64,000 nucleotides of DNA, from positions 359,517 to 423,516 of the forward strand of contig JAIQDT010002049.1 in assembly GCA_021521415.1 (NCBI GenBank). The letters are read 5' to 3'. The notes under the pieces are model-generated. The model had not been told where the DNA came from, did not search any database, and worked only from the letters and a program-made list of their open reading frames with translations. How positions within the stretch are numbered: position 1 is the stretch's first letter; the number at the start of each line of letters is the position of its first letter. A program made the position numbers and the translations under genes. This DNA is from Bidens hawaiensis. Its lineage: Eukaryota > Streptophyta > Magnoliopsida > Asterales > Asteraceae. Of this stretch, positions 11,404-24,399 are shown piece after piece.

Positions 11404-11930
11404 TAGGGATGGCAATGAAACTCGAATTCGATGAGAAATTCGAAACCTGACATAAATGGGGTGGGCATTACCCGACCCATTAGGTTTGGGACGGGTTTGA
11501 GATTAGTTTTGAAATTTTTCACGGGTTTGGGACGGGTTTGAGATTTATAATATACCCGATTACCTGATAATATAAACCCATTTTCCCGATTATATACATG
11601 ATGTACCCAATATAGCTTATTATATTATTTATATGCTATATTACAAATATATTATTTGTCGAAACTTGTTTATGTCAATTATTTGAGATATTTTATCTTT
11701 ATGGTAACCATCTTTGTAATCGATTAGTTATATTTTGTCAAAGCTCGGTAGAAACCTGATGGATTTTAAGCCGGGTATAACGTATACCTGACGAGTATTT
11801 TATCAAAACCTTGTAGAAAACCCGAAACCCGACAGGTAATTACCCGATTAAAACCCGACGGGTTTGAGACGTGCTTTAACAACCGGGTATGGGTTTGAGA
11901 ATACCTAAACCCGACTCATTGTCATCCCTA
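11404..11930. mobile_element. Non-autonomous hAT-type MITE, 527 bp
   Basis: The ends are TAGGGATGGCAATGA and the inverse of TAGGGATGACAATGA, a classic hAT terminus. The 8-bp target duplication CTTAATAG is exact (11396-11403 and 11931-11938). The interior is a degenerate run of CCCGA/GGGT words without coding capacity. Confidence 0.9.
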
Positions 11931-11938
11931 CTTAATAG

Positions 11939-14094
11939 TCACTTTTTTGTGTTTTATAAGGGTCATTATAAAATTTTATTATTATAAATATTTTTTTTTG
12001 CTTTCATCAGTATTAAGTTTTGGAAAATCAGCCCAATTGATAAAATTGTCAAATTGACTATCATGTGATTAAAATCGTGATTACAGAAGTCGTTTTTTAC
12101 TCGTCCAAACCTCGAAATTTTAATATTTTCTCGAGAATGACACTGCTATCATGTCACTAACATGTATGTGATCGAGCCCTTACTAACTTTTTCCGAAAAA
12201 ATGTGTAATGGTTTCTTTCACATGAACATCATTATTTTTTAATCATTTACTAATTATTCTTTAATGTTTTTTTTAAATATATTGCCTTTATTAAAATACT
12301 AAATTTAATTATAAAATGAGACAAGCAAAAATAAAATAAAAATATAGATACTTAGACAAAAGTTACAAAAGAAGGAAAAATAATAATAATAATAAAGAAA
12401 AAAAGTTATATTAAAATAAAGTTACTAAATGAAGAGAATAACTAATACAATGTTTGTTATGAAATTAGGATTTGGAATTAGTCAATAAACAACCCATTAA
12501 TCGGGTAATTGGTTATGATATTTCTAATATAATTGTGAGTTTTTTGTGAGTTTACACAATAAATCAGTATCGACTCTAGTCTTTATTGGAACAACTCGAT
12601 GCTTTAGATCTCTACGTCTAGGTCCTCAAAAATTTTTTTTCTAACTAATTAGTATTAGGAATTCGTCAACAACCCAATAATTGGGTAAATATTCTGATGG
12701 ATATTTCTAATATATTTAAGTTTGTGTGCATTTATTCAAATTACACAATTAGTTGGGGTTACCTCTACTCTTTATTGAAATAACTTATTACTTTAGATTT
12801 TTACGTGCAGGGTCCAATTTTTTTTCGTTTACGTAACTAAGGTTAGAAATTCATCGATTCATATATATGTCCATTTCTGCTTGATCCGACTAATTAGTTC
12901 AAAATCTCGTGGATATATCTCGGACAACAAGCCAATAACACGTGTTCTTTTTATTGTAATCAATCGACGAGTAATGATTTTTTACTAAAAACAAGTCAAT
13001 AACCCATTTTTTCTTTTGACTGATTATTGTTCTTAACAATGTTGCAATCTTAAAACTGTGTCGTAATTATTTCATTAATGGGGCAAAGAGAGTAAAAATA
13101 TTTTGATAAAACTCGTTTTTAATTGTTCCCCGTTCTCTATATATCTAGTTGAATTTTACATTTCATTCTGACCGTTTTAAAGCTTATTCACAGTTTAATT
13201 CTTCTTGGCTAATTGTCCCGACAATTTGACTCATAAATTTACTTGATGATTTTTATATTTCTACCGTTTCGTGCATGGGTCAATAACTAAGAGTTAAATA
13301 GCTTATTGGATTACATCGAAACAGAAGGCAAGCAGGCAACAAGCTGCGCCGCTACTCCTTTTTGAATCGCAAAAAGGAGTAGAAATACATTGTTGCTTTA
13401 AACCTCTATGACTAGGTCCTTTTGTCTTTTTTTCTTTAAGAAACCAGGATTAGAAATACATTGATTCATATACATGTCCGTTTCTTCTAAAGCCATGAGT
13501 GAGACAAATTAGTTCAAAAAGTGAGTCGGTCAACAGATCCACAACTCACGTTATGTTTTTATTGGAATGAGTGATTACTTCTTACAAAAAAGTCAATAAA
13601 TCAACAATCAACTTATGCTTCTGACTGATTTTTATTCTTATTCGTGTCGACCAATCTTAAAACTGTGCCCTAATTATGTCCTTTAATTCGGGGTTTATTT
13701 CATTAACTTGAATAAGTCTAAAGAGAGTATAAATATGACCTATGCTGGCCACCACTAACCATGCTTTGATCGTGGATCCACTGCTCATATTGGGTTTGAT
13801 TGGATTGGTGATTTGGGTGGTGGGTTATATATGCATGTATGGTGTTCGACCAAATGTCTGAAACAAGGTGTGGGTGAATTCTTGCCCAAGGTAGCCAGCC
13901 AGCCAGCCAGCCGCTGCTGGTTTTTAATATTTTAGACTCGATTTTATTATGGGCTTTGGGCCTAAAGTTTAAAAATATTATTATTATTTGGGTGTTGTAT
14001 ATGTTAAAACAAACACGTATCGGCGGTGATGAATCTTAAACAAATAATCTGGGTAGGTCGGAGAATATTGAATAATAATCTGGATGGGCCGGAT
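11939..14094. other. AT-rich intergenic DNA, no gene seen
   Basis: No coding or RNA gene pattern. It contains old, diverged local duplications (about 12477-12640 against 12655-12820, and the pair listed next) and an (AGCC)n run near 13892-13912. Confidence 0.5.
12843..13735. repeat. Diverged direct duplication, two copies of ~280 bp
   Basis: Segments at about 12843-13125 and 13450-13735 share blocks in the same order: TTGATTCATATA, TTAGTTCAAAA, AAGTCAATAA, TGACTGATT, CAATCTTAAAACTGTG, AAAGAGAGTA. They are divergent enough to be old. Confidence 0.55.
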
Positions 14095-14112
14095 TATATA
14101 TATATATATATA

Positions 14113-15955
14113 TATAGGGGAAGGATCATGCGATAAGTGATATTATAGCGAGAAGCGCGAGAAATAAATTTGAACCAATGATTGTTTTTAATCAATGGTC
14201 TATAATGAAAATGGCAATTTCGTAATTAAAAACATATATTTATGACATATATTTAATTAAAAAGGATATATATGTCAATTGTGGTGTAGGTCTCGTTAAA
14301 CCAGACTTTAATGTGTTCAGCGGTTACTTTATGACTAATCAATACTCATTAGATAGTTAATATGATTTTATTTTTTTTCATTAAAATTATGTATATCATG
14401 GATTTAATCCTTTTTTATGTAGTTATATACAATATATTTAGTTAAGTCTACATTTCATTTGTTTTGCATACACTGTATTGTATAAGCAAAATGATTCCTA
14501 CACAACATTAGTTTTAGTTATGACTACACAATATTTGAAAGTGTGTCTACACCACATTAGTTTTGTCTACACCACATTAGATATATCTAAACTACATTAT
14601 TTATGACTACACAATATTTGAAAGTGTGTCTACACGACATTAGTTTTGCCGATACTATATTAGATATGTCTACACTACATTAGTTATGACTACACAACAT
14701 TTAAAAATGTTCCTACACTAAATTAGATATATATGCCCTACATTAGTTTTGACTACACAACATTTGAAAGTATCCCTACACGACATTACGTAGCTACGTT
14801 ACTAAGATAATCCTATACTACATTAATTGATTAAAAGATAAAAAACATTGTGTAGGCCGTTAAAAAGCTATATAGATATATGTTGGTTGTGTAGTGATTT
14901 TTCATTTAATCGTTCTCCAAGCATGTTGGTTGTGTATAAGTATGGTTGTGTAAGGATGTGCTGGTTGTGTAGGGACATACAATTTAATAATCGTGTGCAT
15001 TATATTTGTTATGACTACACAACATTTGAAAGTGTGCTTATACTATATATGCTATGTCTACACAACATTTGAAAATGTACATACACTATATTAGTTTCGC
15101 CTACATTACATTAGATATGTTTACACAACATTATTTATAACTACACAATATTTGAAAGTGTACCTACACTACATTAGTTATGACTACACAGATACACATC
15201 ATTCGAAAATATGCTTGCACTACATTACGTAGTTATATCTACATTACATAACACCTACACTACATTAGTTGATTAAAATCGAGGGAAAAAAAACTTCACA
15301 TTAATATCAAATAGAAAAATAATAATAATTAATCATGTTTTAGAATAAAATGATTTTAGATCAAATGCATAATAATAACAAGGTTTTGTTTTTTTTTTCC
15401 CTTTCTTTTTATTTTTTTTACAAAATAAAGTGTATGTGAAAACAATTTTCATAAAAACTTACAAATTGTATGTGCTACGGATTATTACACCTAAAAATGT
15501 AAGGTATGCATTATGTAAATATATTAATCAAGCCGTTGCCTTCCTATTTTATTATTATTATTATTGTTCTTATACAAATCAGCCTTTTGTTTGATCAAAT
15601 CACACGCACACCTGTGTTGATTTCTATGTAATAATAATAATAGTAGTAATAGAAAATCCGTAACTACCATTAGTTAGTAACTTATCATTAACTAACCATT
15701 AATGAGTACGAGTTACAGAATAAAACACTTTATATTTTACTAGTGTACCCTAGCATTTAAATAATCAGAAATTAAAAAAAAAATTATGTGATTGGTTAGA
15801 ATCACTTCTCGCAATAATAAACACTTCTGAAATGAACTTAATCCCTAAATAATCAGAAATTAAAAAGAAATTATGTGATTGGTTAGAATCACTTCTCGCA
15901 CTTCTCGCAATAAGAAACACTTCTGAAATGAACTTAATCCTATATATATATATAT
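14113..15955. mobile_element. Large MITE-like element with degenerate inverted ends and an internal word array
   Basis: The left end (TATATAGGGGAAGGATCATG, then GCGAGAAGCGCGAGAA and AACCAATGA) is mirrored at the right, where the inverse strand reads TATATAGGATTAAG, then GCGAGAAGTGCGAGAAG and AACCAATCA. Both ends abut TA runs, so a TA target cannot be told from the microsatellite. From ~14470 to 15270 the interior is a degenerate array of words like CTACACTACATTAG and CTACACAACATTTGAAA. No transposase is seen. Confidence 0.6.
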
Positions 15956-16870
15956 ACTATTTTCCAGAAAAATTACACTACTAATTGAAAAGGCTGGGTG
16001 GGCTGAGGCCCAAGCTAAGATCCGTGTCTACTTAGTGGTGCATTAACTGGCATATGGTTTGTATGGTTAAGTTCGTTACAATACCAACACGGAATTAAAT
16101 AATTCATCAACGCTGAAGACAGTAGTTAAATGCGTATAGCTTGTAGCTTATAATAATAATAATAAATCAACATATTAAAAAATAAATACAACTTATGATC
16201 AAAGCACATGGATTCGTTGGTACTGGTGAGTTTCGTTACGGTACTAGTACTAAACCGAGGAATTATATTAGTAAATGCTCAAAATACTCGTATAGCTTAT
16301 GACAAAAAAAATAATATCTTTGAAATGACGCCTATTCAATTTGTAAAACCCGAAAGTCTCGGCGACAAGCCACTTTTAGAATCCCTTTTGTACTATTTTG
16401 GGACAAAAGTTTAAGAATATTTTTGGTTTATTATTGACTTTTGAAGTGTTAAAAGTCCTGTTCAACTTTTTAAGTCTCAAAACAGTAACCTACGGGTCAA
16501 ATGGGTCGTTTAAAAGGTTAATAGCATTAAAATGGGTTCGGGTGGTAGTGATGGATGTTGGTGATGGTAGTCGAGGTGGTGACGACGATGGAGGTGACGG
16601 AAATGATCCGTTGTATAATTCTACAAAAGAGATGAATGAATTATAAAGAATTTTATTTACTCAAATCAATTGATAACCATGTCAAGATTCTCATTGTACT
16701 CATGTTATTCCATAACTATAAAGGATATCATAAAGAAAAACTACTTTTTAAATGGTAAATTAGTTGGACAAGTTGAGTTTGATTATAAGGAAAAGCACTC
16801 TACATTACATTAAATCATAGTAAATAAAAAAACATTATGAACTTCATTAGACATAATCAATGTTTTCATA
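15956..16870. other. No supported gene
   Basis: A 68-codon frame at 16208-16414 starts with a signal-peptide-like stretch (LVLVSFVTVLVL) but has no homology I recognise and no clear promoter. The next frame is low-complexity G-G-D. I treat neither as a gene. Confidence 0.4.
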
Positions 16871-17175
16871 ACTGATCAGACACTGAACCGGTCGGATTAT
16901 CGGTTCAATCGGGTGAACAGGTCGGACCGGCCGAATTAAAAAACTATGAAAAAATGTTAAATCAAAAAATATATGAAAATTCCATAATAAACCGGTTGAA
17001 CCGGTCCGGTTCACTGGTCCGACTGGTTGAACCGGCCCGGTTTTACGGTTGGACCGGTGAGCCGGATCTTACCGGCCGGTTTTTTGAGAAGCGAGCGAAA
17101 TATATCGAACCGGACCGGTCGGTGACCGAATCCCGGTCCGACCAGCCGAACCGGTCCGGTTTTAAAAACACTGGA
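16870..17175. repeat. CCGGTT-rich degenerate element, possible old hAT MITE
   Basis: The stretch is dense in CCGGTT/AACCGG words in both orientations. Its right edge (TTTTAAAAACACTGG) resembles the CAGTGTTTTTAAAA end of some hAT MITEs. The left edge is degenerate and I find no clear target duplication. Confidence 0.4.
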
Positions 17176-17480
17176 TATACTAAAGGAGTGTATATAAGGT
17201 CAATTATAAGTGTTCATTGGCGAAGCTTCCTTAGGGCGGGGGGGGGGGGGTTATTATGAACTTCATTAGATATAATAAAGGAGTATATATAAGGTCAATT
17301 ATAAGTGTTTATTGGCGAAGCTTCCTTAGGGCCGGGGGAGGCCCCGCCCCCTCTCCCCCCATAGTAGTAGTGTAAATTTACCTGTTTTCGCCCAAAATTT
17401 TTTCACATAGTAGTGTAAATTTACCCGTTTTCGCCCAAAAATTTTTATGCGTAGTGTAAATTTAGGTGTTTTCGGCCGAA
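17171..17480. repeat. Local duplications beside a G-run
   Basis: A ~62 bp block containing TATAAGGTCAATTATAAGTG and GGCGAAGCTTCCTTAGGGC occurs twice (about 17171-17237 and 17270-17334). It is followed by three degenerate copies of TAGTGTAAATTTACC plus TTTTCGCCCAAAA (17365-17475). Probably a fragment of an unclassified repeat. Confidence 0.6.
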
Positions 17481-19067
17481 AATTTGAGTCCGGCCCCCAT
17501 CGTTTGTGATTTTTTGTATACATTTTGAGTCAGCCCCCCTTCCCCCAGGTGTCTTAGTCCAAGTTTCGCAACTGTTAAAGTGTTTAGTGCTATAAGTAGA
17601 ATTGTTGTCAAAATAACTTTTAAGGTGAAACTCTTTTGGAATAGCTCGAAGTTAGTTATAGGTCATTCTTTAAACTGTCAAAATAACTTGTGACTCGAAA
17701 CTCTTTTGGAATAGCCTGAAGTTAGTTATAGGTCATTTTTTATTTTTCTTTTGAGATTGGGTTTTGTAATTTAAAAATAGATAGTGTCGCAGCTTGTTAT
17801 CCACTTGCCTTATGTTTCAATATAACCACTATTTTTCAGTTTGCTATCGTAAAAGTTCTTTAAACTAAAGTAAAGCATTAAGGTTTTTTTTTTCACACTA
17901 TAAATAACATATATTTTCACAAAACAATTCCAATTTTTATTTCCAAAATAAAAGTTAAAATATATATCAAAGTGTTGCTATGCAACAGAAATAAGATTCC
18001 AATGGACCCCAGCACCTGAAACCAGTGGCTGTTTCTTCTAGAAAATAAAGATAGGTACGATAGTTATAATAAAATAATGAATTTGAGCATGTGCTCATGC
18101 CACTTTTATGTCTCACAATTAAAAAAAAATTATTAAAATATTCTAAATCAGCTAGCTAGTTTGTATAATTTTAATTGCTTTAGATTTAGATAAACCCATA
18201 TATACAAAATATTTTTCTCCAAATTTACTTCTGTCTTGATTATCATCCTTGAATATTATTTTCACTTTTTGAGCACCAGCTTATTATGGTTGATGTTTTC
18301 AGGTTGACGGTTCAGTAATAGAGACGGTCTCTTAAATACATAAAGTAACGGACCTGATTGAAGCGACTGTGATGAATGACTTGATATTTAAAAACGCTAA
18401 CAAACATAGAAGCACATCGTTAATTTCTCTTCTTGTGGTTTATGAATAGAAATTAGAAGGTAACCATTAATCGGGTGAACTGGATGCAAAAACGTGTTGT
18501 GTATGCAATCGTCTTTTCTTTTTCCCGGGCCATTGTCCTATTAGTCAGTGCTATATGAAACCAATACCGTTCCCATAAACAGTCTACTAGTTCGAGATTC
18601 GTGTGATTCGGATATGCAGTTTAGCCGCCCGACTGAAAATTTGGAATTCCATACTGGCAGTTTAACCTTAAGTATGTTTTTCATTCTAAACATTTTAATG
18701 CAACCCAACTATTTTGAAAATAAAAATACAAATGTCGGTTCAAACAATCAAACTGCTAAAACCAGCTAGTCCAACCGACCCACCCAACCAGACTGGTTTT
18801 GGTTTGTCATTTTCTGAAACCATAGTTATAACTCGGATAGAATTTCATCAAAACCAGCCAAGCCACACCGTGAACGCCCCTAAATACAATGATATGGCAT
18901 CCAAACTGCATTACACCATCGAGTCGTTTTCATTACTTGTAAATCTACAAGTTTCACTAATGATTTACAACTCTAGTCCCATATGAACAAATCAAGCTAA
19001 AAATATAGTCAAATATATATCAACTTTAGAGCCCAAGAATGAACAAATTTCATAACCGAAACAATAA
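17481..19067. other. Intergenic DNA with a ~71 bp tandem duplication
   Basis: Two copies containing GAAACTCTTTTGGAATAGC and GAAGTTAGTTATAGGTCATT lie at about 17607-17745. No gene seen. The right part is the 3' flank of the minus-strand kinase gene. Confidence 0.5.
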
Positions 19068-22000
19068 CTAACTCACTTGCGATATGTGAAAGTCTTCGGG
19101 CAACTGGAAACTAGACGCTGCACCAAACTTTCGTTGATCTTTAGATATGTCTACAACGGCCTCTTCTTCATCGCTGTCACACTCGTTATCCTTTGGAGTG
19201 CGAGGGGTGTTAGGGTCATACACACTCTTGGACGGGTAGCTTCCGGTTGCTAACATGCTCACTTGACCCGAACATGAAATCTCTATTGTCACAGTGTCGT
19301 CGTATTTTGGCAGAGGCTGTTTCCATGGCTCTCCATCCATCCTCATAAATGTATGATCCGTCGCACCCTTACGAAACTCAAAATGAATTCCTCTCGCCTG
19401 CAGAATGTAACGAGCCAAAAAGTTATAACTTGTATATATGTTGAATAGGATCACAAAGCAATATTATCACAAAATTACAATCAAATTGCTACCTGTGCAA
19501 GACGGGTCCCATGTCCAGCTGGCGCATACAAAACAGCACCGTGCCAAGCGTTTCGGAATCCGACAATCTCGAGAAATCCATCATCAACATATGGTAAAGT
19601 CCATTCTCTCTGTTGATTATAAATATATGAATATGAAATTTAACTTGCAGCAGTTAGACTAAAAAAGGTCAAAGTTTATAAAAAGTCAAAGGCTGACCGC
19701 ACTGAGTCTTCTTTTGCTTGGCATGCCCCATGGATTAAGTCCACCAGAAAAGCTAGGCAAGTTGAGGCAAATGATTGACCGGATGCTGTCAATTAAACGG
19801 AAAATTTTAACGACATTTTAACACTATGAATTCGAAGCAACTATGAAATAAGAATCAAACTTACGTGGGCGGTATGGTGAGGGCTTCCCAGAGACCTGGC
19901 TTTTTCATGATTGAAACATTTGCCAGCTGTGCTATATTCCTGTCATAAGAGCACACAATGTGAAATAACTTAAACTTAAAATAACCACTGATTCAAAAAA
20001 AATTGTTTGATTTGAATTCTCACCATGAAGATGGTTGAGAAAGTGAAGCCCAAAACCACCCTTGTGAACATGTGAGCTTTGCATATGCGCTCTGTTCGTT
20101 AAAAAGTGATGCCACAGGAATAAGTAAATGACTTAAAAAAGTAAATATGTAACTTACAAGAGTAAATAGTATAGCAATACCTGGTTAGATGCCTGGTTTT
20201 TGAACTTTTCTGGATTTAATTTTCTTTCGGTATGAAACCCGTATGACACTTGAGCATCCATTCCTAGTATATTAAACAGATAATAATTAGAACCCTAAAG
20301 AAGTTCAAAATATGATAATGACTGGATTTAAAACACTTACCCATGCTAAAGTAGTTCCAAAATCCTCCACGGAATGTGCGGTACCCTTGCTGCAAAAAAA
20401 GTATCAAATGGTTTAAGAATCAAAAACACAGAGTTCATTAAACAATGGTAAAAATGGAAAGTGATTTCTAATGTTATGACATACATAAATATTGATTCTT
20501 AAGCACAAATGTAAATAAATAAGGCGGTACCTTATCTAATGCATCTGATTGGTCGACACGGTGGACTGCATGCAAAGAGTGTGGTAGGTCCAAAGGCGGT
20601 ATGGGGTCACAAGCACCTTCTTCTCGTGTTGGAACTTTCATTCGCATGAGAACGTGCCAGCTGAGAGCACCAAAAAATGTAAATTTAGCAACTTTTATTT
20701 CTAATATATAGAGTATGAAGTGTGTAAATTCAAATTTGTTTCTATTTTGCATAAAGTTGCAGCCTTCTTGATTGTCAATTTCACTTTAAGTCAACTGATG
20801 TTGTCAACATCTGAAAGTCTCTAAATTTATCTTTAAACTGAACTCTTTTAATCATCAATAGTGTGAGAATGTGCAAAGTTACAGCCAATAATTGACTTCA
20901 GATGATCCAAGCAAAGATGAATTTGAAATCATCTAATCCAAGAAGAAGTAACCTTTTTAAATAGAAAAATCTTATATGGAAAATAAAGCATTGATTCTTT
21001 CTGCTTCTAAATTGGTCAACTTAGTTCCAAATGACATTACTTATGCCACTTGGACCATCTTGACAGGTGGATACCAGCAAAATTCAAATTAGGCTTCCTA
21101 TTCAATATTTAAAAAAAAGAACTTACCTATCAACCTTCATCTCTTTAGCATCTTTCACTTGATTAAGAAACATCTTCACAGATTCAAGGTCGGTGCCAGG
21201 GTTTTTCTTCCCCTATAAGTCAACATAAATAATCATAAGCTTCTCATTCATACAAAAAAGTCAAACAATACAAAAATTAGGACCATCATACCCATCCAAA
21301 TGCAAATGGTAGATTATTTCCGGTCCCTAGCGGCACTGTGGCTACCGGAGGCGGCTGAGTTAAGTGGAGATCAGAGATCACTCCAAGAATCCAACCCGCA
21401 GTCCCATCACCGCCTGCAACCTAATACAGACATATTTCATAAACACACCAACAATAAAACAATAACAAAATAAAAAATCGATAACAACATTAAAAAACTT
21501 ACTATAATTCTTAACCTCCTCTGGATTTCCAGGGCCAATGAATCTCCCTCATGCTTGAGTTTCTCTATATTAAAATAAAACTGGTGTAACGCCTTATCTG
21601 GAGCGTTTTCATTCAAATCAAATACCTATAATACCAAATTACCAACCACCACATCAGAGATGCATATCATTGTTAATATTTGTATTCATGTGCAGTGAAT
21701 ATAGTTAACCTGATTTTTGTTTAGGAGTGTTTGGTAGCTGACTAAAAGCTCTCCACCTAACTGTCCACCACTTTTCGAATTCACAAAAACGATCACCGGA
21801 GAAGTAGGAACATGTGAAGGTTTTTTAACTTCTGATTCACGCAACAGAATATGATCCGGTATCAAAAAGTTCTTTAAGCTGTCATCTTCAGAATCACAAG
21901 TTACTGTTTCTTGACTGCAAGAATAATTTGGTTGTGTAAGGTTCTGTTTGAATTTTAAGTAATTATTTAATAAAACTTATGAAAGAAGAAAGAATGAATT

Positions 22001-22932
22001 CTTAAGATTCTAATTGATCCAAACTGTTTTTAACAGATATGCAAAGAATAGATTCCTTTCGTGATCAAAACTACTTCAAATTCAGGAACAAATCAAAATC
22101 AACATATGAGTTGGCCCTCACCAGAATTAATTTTCAAAAAAACAGAATTCACAGCAAATCAAACATATAGCCTACACATATGGCTGTAAACGAACCGAAC
22201 GCTTAATCCATTCGTAAACCATTTGGCGGGAAGTTCGTTTACGCTCGCTTGTTTAATAAATGAACGAACATGAACAAGAAATTTCATTCGATTAACTAAA
22301 CGATCAAACACGAACATGAACAGTTGCCATGTTCATTCAATTATGCTCGTGAACATTCGATAAAGCATTCGTTTACATCCGTTTATGCCCGGTAATGTTC
22401 GTTCATCAAAGGTTTTTAATACTCTTTAATAACCTTTCTAATCTTATCATATATAGATTTAAGCAAAATTATTAACTACAAAACAAAAATACATATATGA
22501 GTATTATGTGATAATTATTATGTATCATTAACACATGTGTTCGTTCGTTTATGTTAGTGAACCGAACACGAACAAGTTCATTTTCTTAACAAACGAACAC
22601 AAAAAAAAAATAATAATAAAATAAAAATTCCAGTAAGCTGTTCGTGAACCGTTCGCTTGTCCGATAAAAGAAAAAGTTCATTTCCTTAATGAACGAACAC
22701 AAACAAGAAATTCCGTTCGGTTAGCTGTTCATGAACCGTTTGCTTGCCTGATAAAAGCTTGACAGCCGGACATGAACAAGACCTTGTTCCATTTGGTTCG
22801 GTTCGTTTACGGCGTATAACCGCTAAACATTCGAATTAAAAACCGCTAAATCAAACACATAACCTAACCAGATCCTAATCAGAATCCAAAACCTAATGCT
22901 ACAGCAACGATTCATCACACATAATAAGCATG

Positions 22933-22981
<49 letters not shown>

Positions 22982-23024
22982 GTTATTATTACCTGTCAGA
23001 TCGCACCTTCAAATCCTTGGCCAT
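19068..23024 (-). CDS. DGK5: Diacylglycerol kinase, cluster III (DGK5-like), 13 exons, 504 aa
   Basis: It phosphorylates diacylglycerol to phosphatidic acid in plant lipid signalling. Coding exons (5' to 3') are 23024-22993, 21914-21710, 21625-21503, 21420-21292, 21212-21127, 20660-20531, 20389-20341, 20263-20181, 20091-20024, 19939-19865, 19785-19698, 19609-19493 and 19397-19068. All junctions are GT-AG and in phase, and there are no internal stops. The catalytic domain starts near residue 50 ([16 protein letters not shown]), with the ATP-binding GGDGTAGW at about 123-130 and [21 protein letters not shown] after it. The accessory domain includes [31 protein letters not shown] and [10 protein letters not shown]. 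There are no C1 domains or membrane span, as usual for cluster III. The acidic stretch DSDEEE precedes the C-terminal tail. Start choice: the ATG of MAKDLKV follows a plausible 5'UTR acceptor at 23036. The closest family member I recognise is Arabidopsis DGK5; paralogues in the cluster cannot be excluded. Confidence 0.93.
22182..22813. mobile_element. MITE in DGK intron 1, about 630 bp
   Basis: The left end GCTGTAAACGAACCGAAC is mirrored at the right by the inverse of GCCGTAAACGAACCGAAC, one mismatch in 18. The interior is a degenerate run of CGAACATGAAC/GTTCGTTC words. I find no clean target duplication, so the superfamily is unsure (hAT-like). Confidence 0.6.
22934..22989. repeat. (TTA)n microsatellite next to the DGK exon 1 donor
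   Basis: About 18 trinucleotides, with one G interruption, end within two bases of the exon 1 splice donor. Length change here could affect splicing. Confidence 0.9.
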
Positions 23025-23090
23025 TTGTTTCAAAACTGCACGGAGAAACAACATCGACGATGAATATTCCATCAAATAACGTATACATAT

Positions 23091-24121
23091 TGAAGAGGTA
23101 TGTACCCGCCTCAACACCAAGCGAGGCGGGTCAACCCACAAGACATAGACAAGAGGCTTGAAATCCAGATATTATGAAGGCACAAAGCCAAAACCTATGC
23201 GCATGGCGCATATCATATGCTCACGCATCACATATGCTCACGCATCACATATGCTCACGCGTATCACATGCTCACACACCATATATGCTCACGCATATCA
23301 CATCTGCGCGTGGCGCATCCGCGCGTGGCGCATATCACATGCTCACGCATCATACATGCCCACGCATATCACATCTGCGCGTGGCGTATATTACATATGC
23401 TTGTGCATATCACATCTGCGCATGAAACATCTGCGCGTGAGAATAAAGAGAAGACCTCGCGCATCCTCAGGATAAGCGCATATCACGCATGCACATAATC
23501 AACCTCGTCCTTATCCAAATCAGGATAAGGACAACCTTGATTGTGCACGTCAGACAACCTTCCAGAAGGTATCCTTTAAGGAATAAGAATATGCTGATGT
23601 TGACAGCTACCAATGAAAGGTGGACAACTCAGCAAAACCCATGTGCTACCACGTGATTGCACATGGGTCAGGTAAAATACCTGGGTCAGAGAATAATCAA
23701 TGAAAAAGCACCAGGTGTCCTATGGACACGTGGCGCAAAGCAATAGGAGGAGGCCAAAAAGGCCCTAATTGGGTCTGAGCCCAATCATTGGAAACCCTAG
23801 CACTATAAATACCAGATCAACTCCACAAGGAGAGGTACGCCATATTACGCAATATTAAGCAATGTTAAGCAATACAAGCTAGAAAATACATTCCAATTCC
23901 TTTCTCACTCTCAGATTATTATCTTCCCCTACAATCTCTTATTCTCACACCGGAGGGTTACCCCAAAGAGGACCCCTCTGTCCCTTTCTGAGGGGTAAGT
24001 TTACGGTGTTGTTCATTTTGTAGGTGGAAGAACTCGTACTCCGGAGAACCATCGGTGAAATAGCATAATCATACCCGAGGAAAGTTGATCGTCTACCAGT
24101 GGGCCGATCCACGTTTCTTCA
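23091..24121 (+). mobile_element. Solo LTR of the Tat-type gypsy family, 1031 bp
   Basis: It starts TGAAGAGGTATG and ends CACGTTTCTTCA, exactly as the LTRs of the full element at 50032-62510. A perfect 5-bp target duplication CATAT flanks it (23086-23090 and 24122-24126), so it inserted once and lost its interior by LTR recombination. It carries its own TATAAATA (23804-23811) and the G-box dyad (23638-23667). It is more diverged and has a different subrepeat arrangement from the full element, so it is older. It lies antisense to DGK. Confidence 0.93.
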
Positions 24122-24184
24122 CATATATATAGGTTTGTTTCACACATACAAATATATATATATATATATAGATATAGATTATAC

Positions 24185-24380
24185 CTGTATGGAAGCCGTA
24201 ACAGAACAAATCCAATTGTGCACTCAACCGATTCGAATTTTAACTAACGAATATAATAATATAATAACAATAATAATATGCAAGTGATGGATTATTATTA
24301 TTATTGTTGTTAAGAATAACGGTTTTATAGATGTTAAAGGAGAATGTGAAAGAGGAAGGTGATTGGAAGAAGAAGAAGAA
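24185..24380 (-). other. Likely 5'UTR first exon of the DGK gene
   Basis: A good donor (CATACAG then GTATAATC on the minus strand) ends this stretch at 24185. The matching acceptor TGCAG lies at 23036-23040, 12 bp before the ATG. Removing the solo LTR and one TSD copy leaves an intron of about 113 bp, a normal plant size. The transcription start is not determined. Confidence 0.45.
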
Positions 24381-24399
24381 GTCAATTTGGTAGTACCGC

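Noticed and set aside
16208..16414. Possible secreted 68-aa protein
   Set aside because: Only a hydrophobic start supports it. No homology, promoter or composition signal sets it apart from chance frames.
23158..23498. Overlapping histidine- and alanine-rich ORFs, also at 50099-50409 and 61576-61922
   Set aside because: They are translations of the CACATATGCTCACGCAT-type subrepeats inside the LTRs, open in three frames at once.
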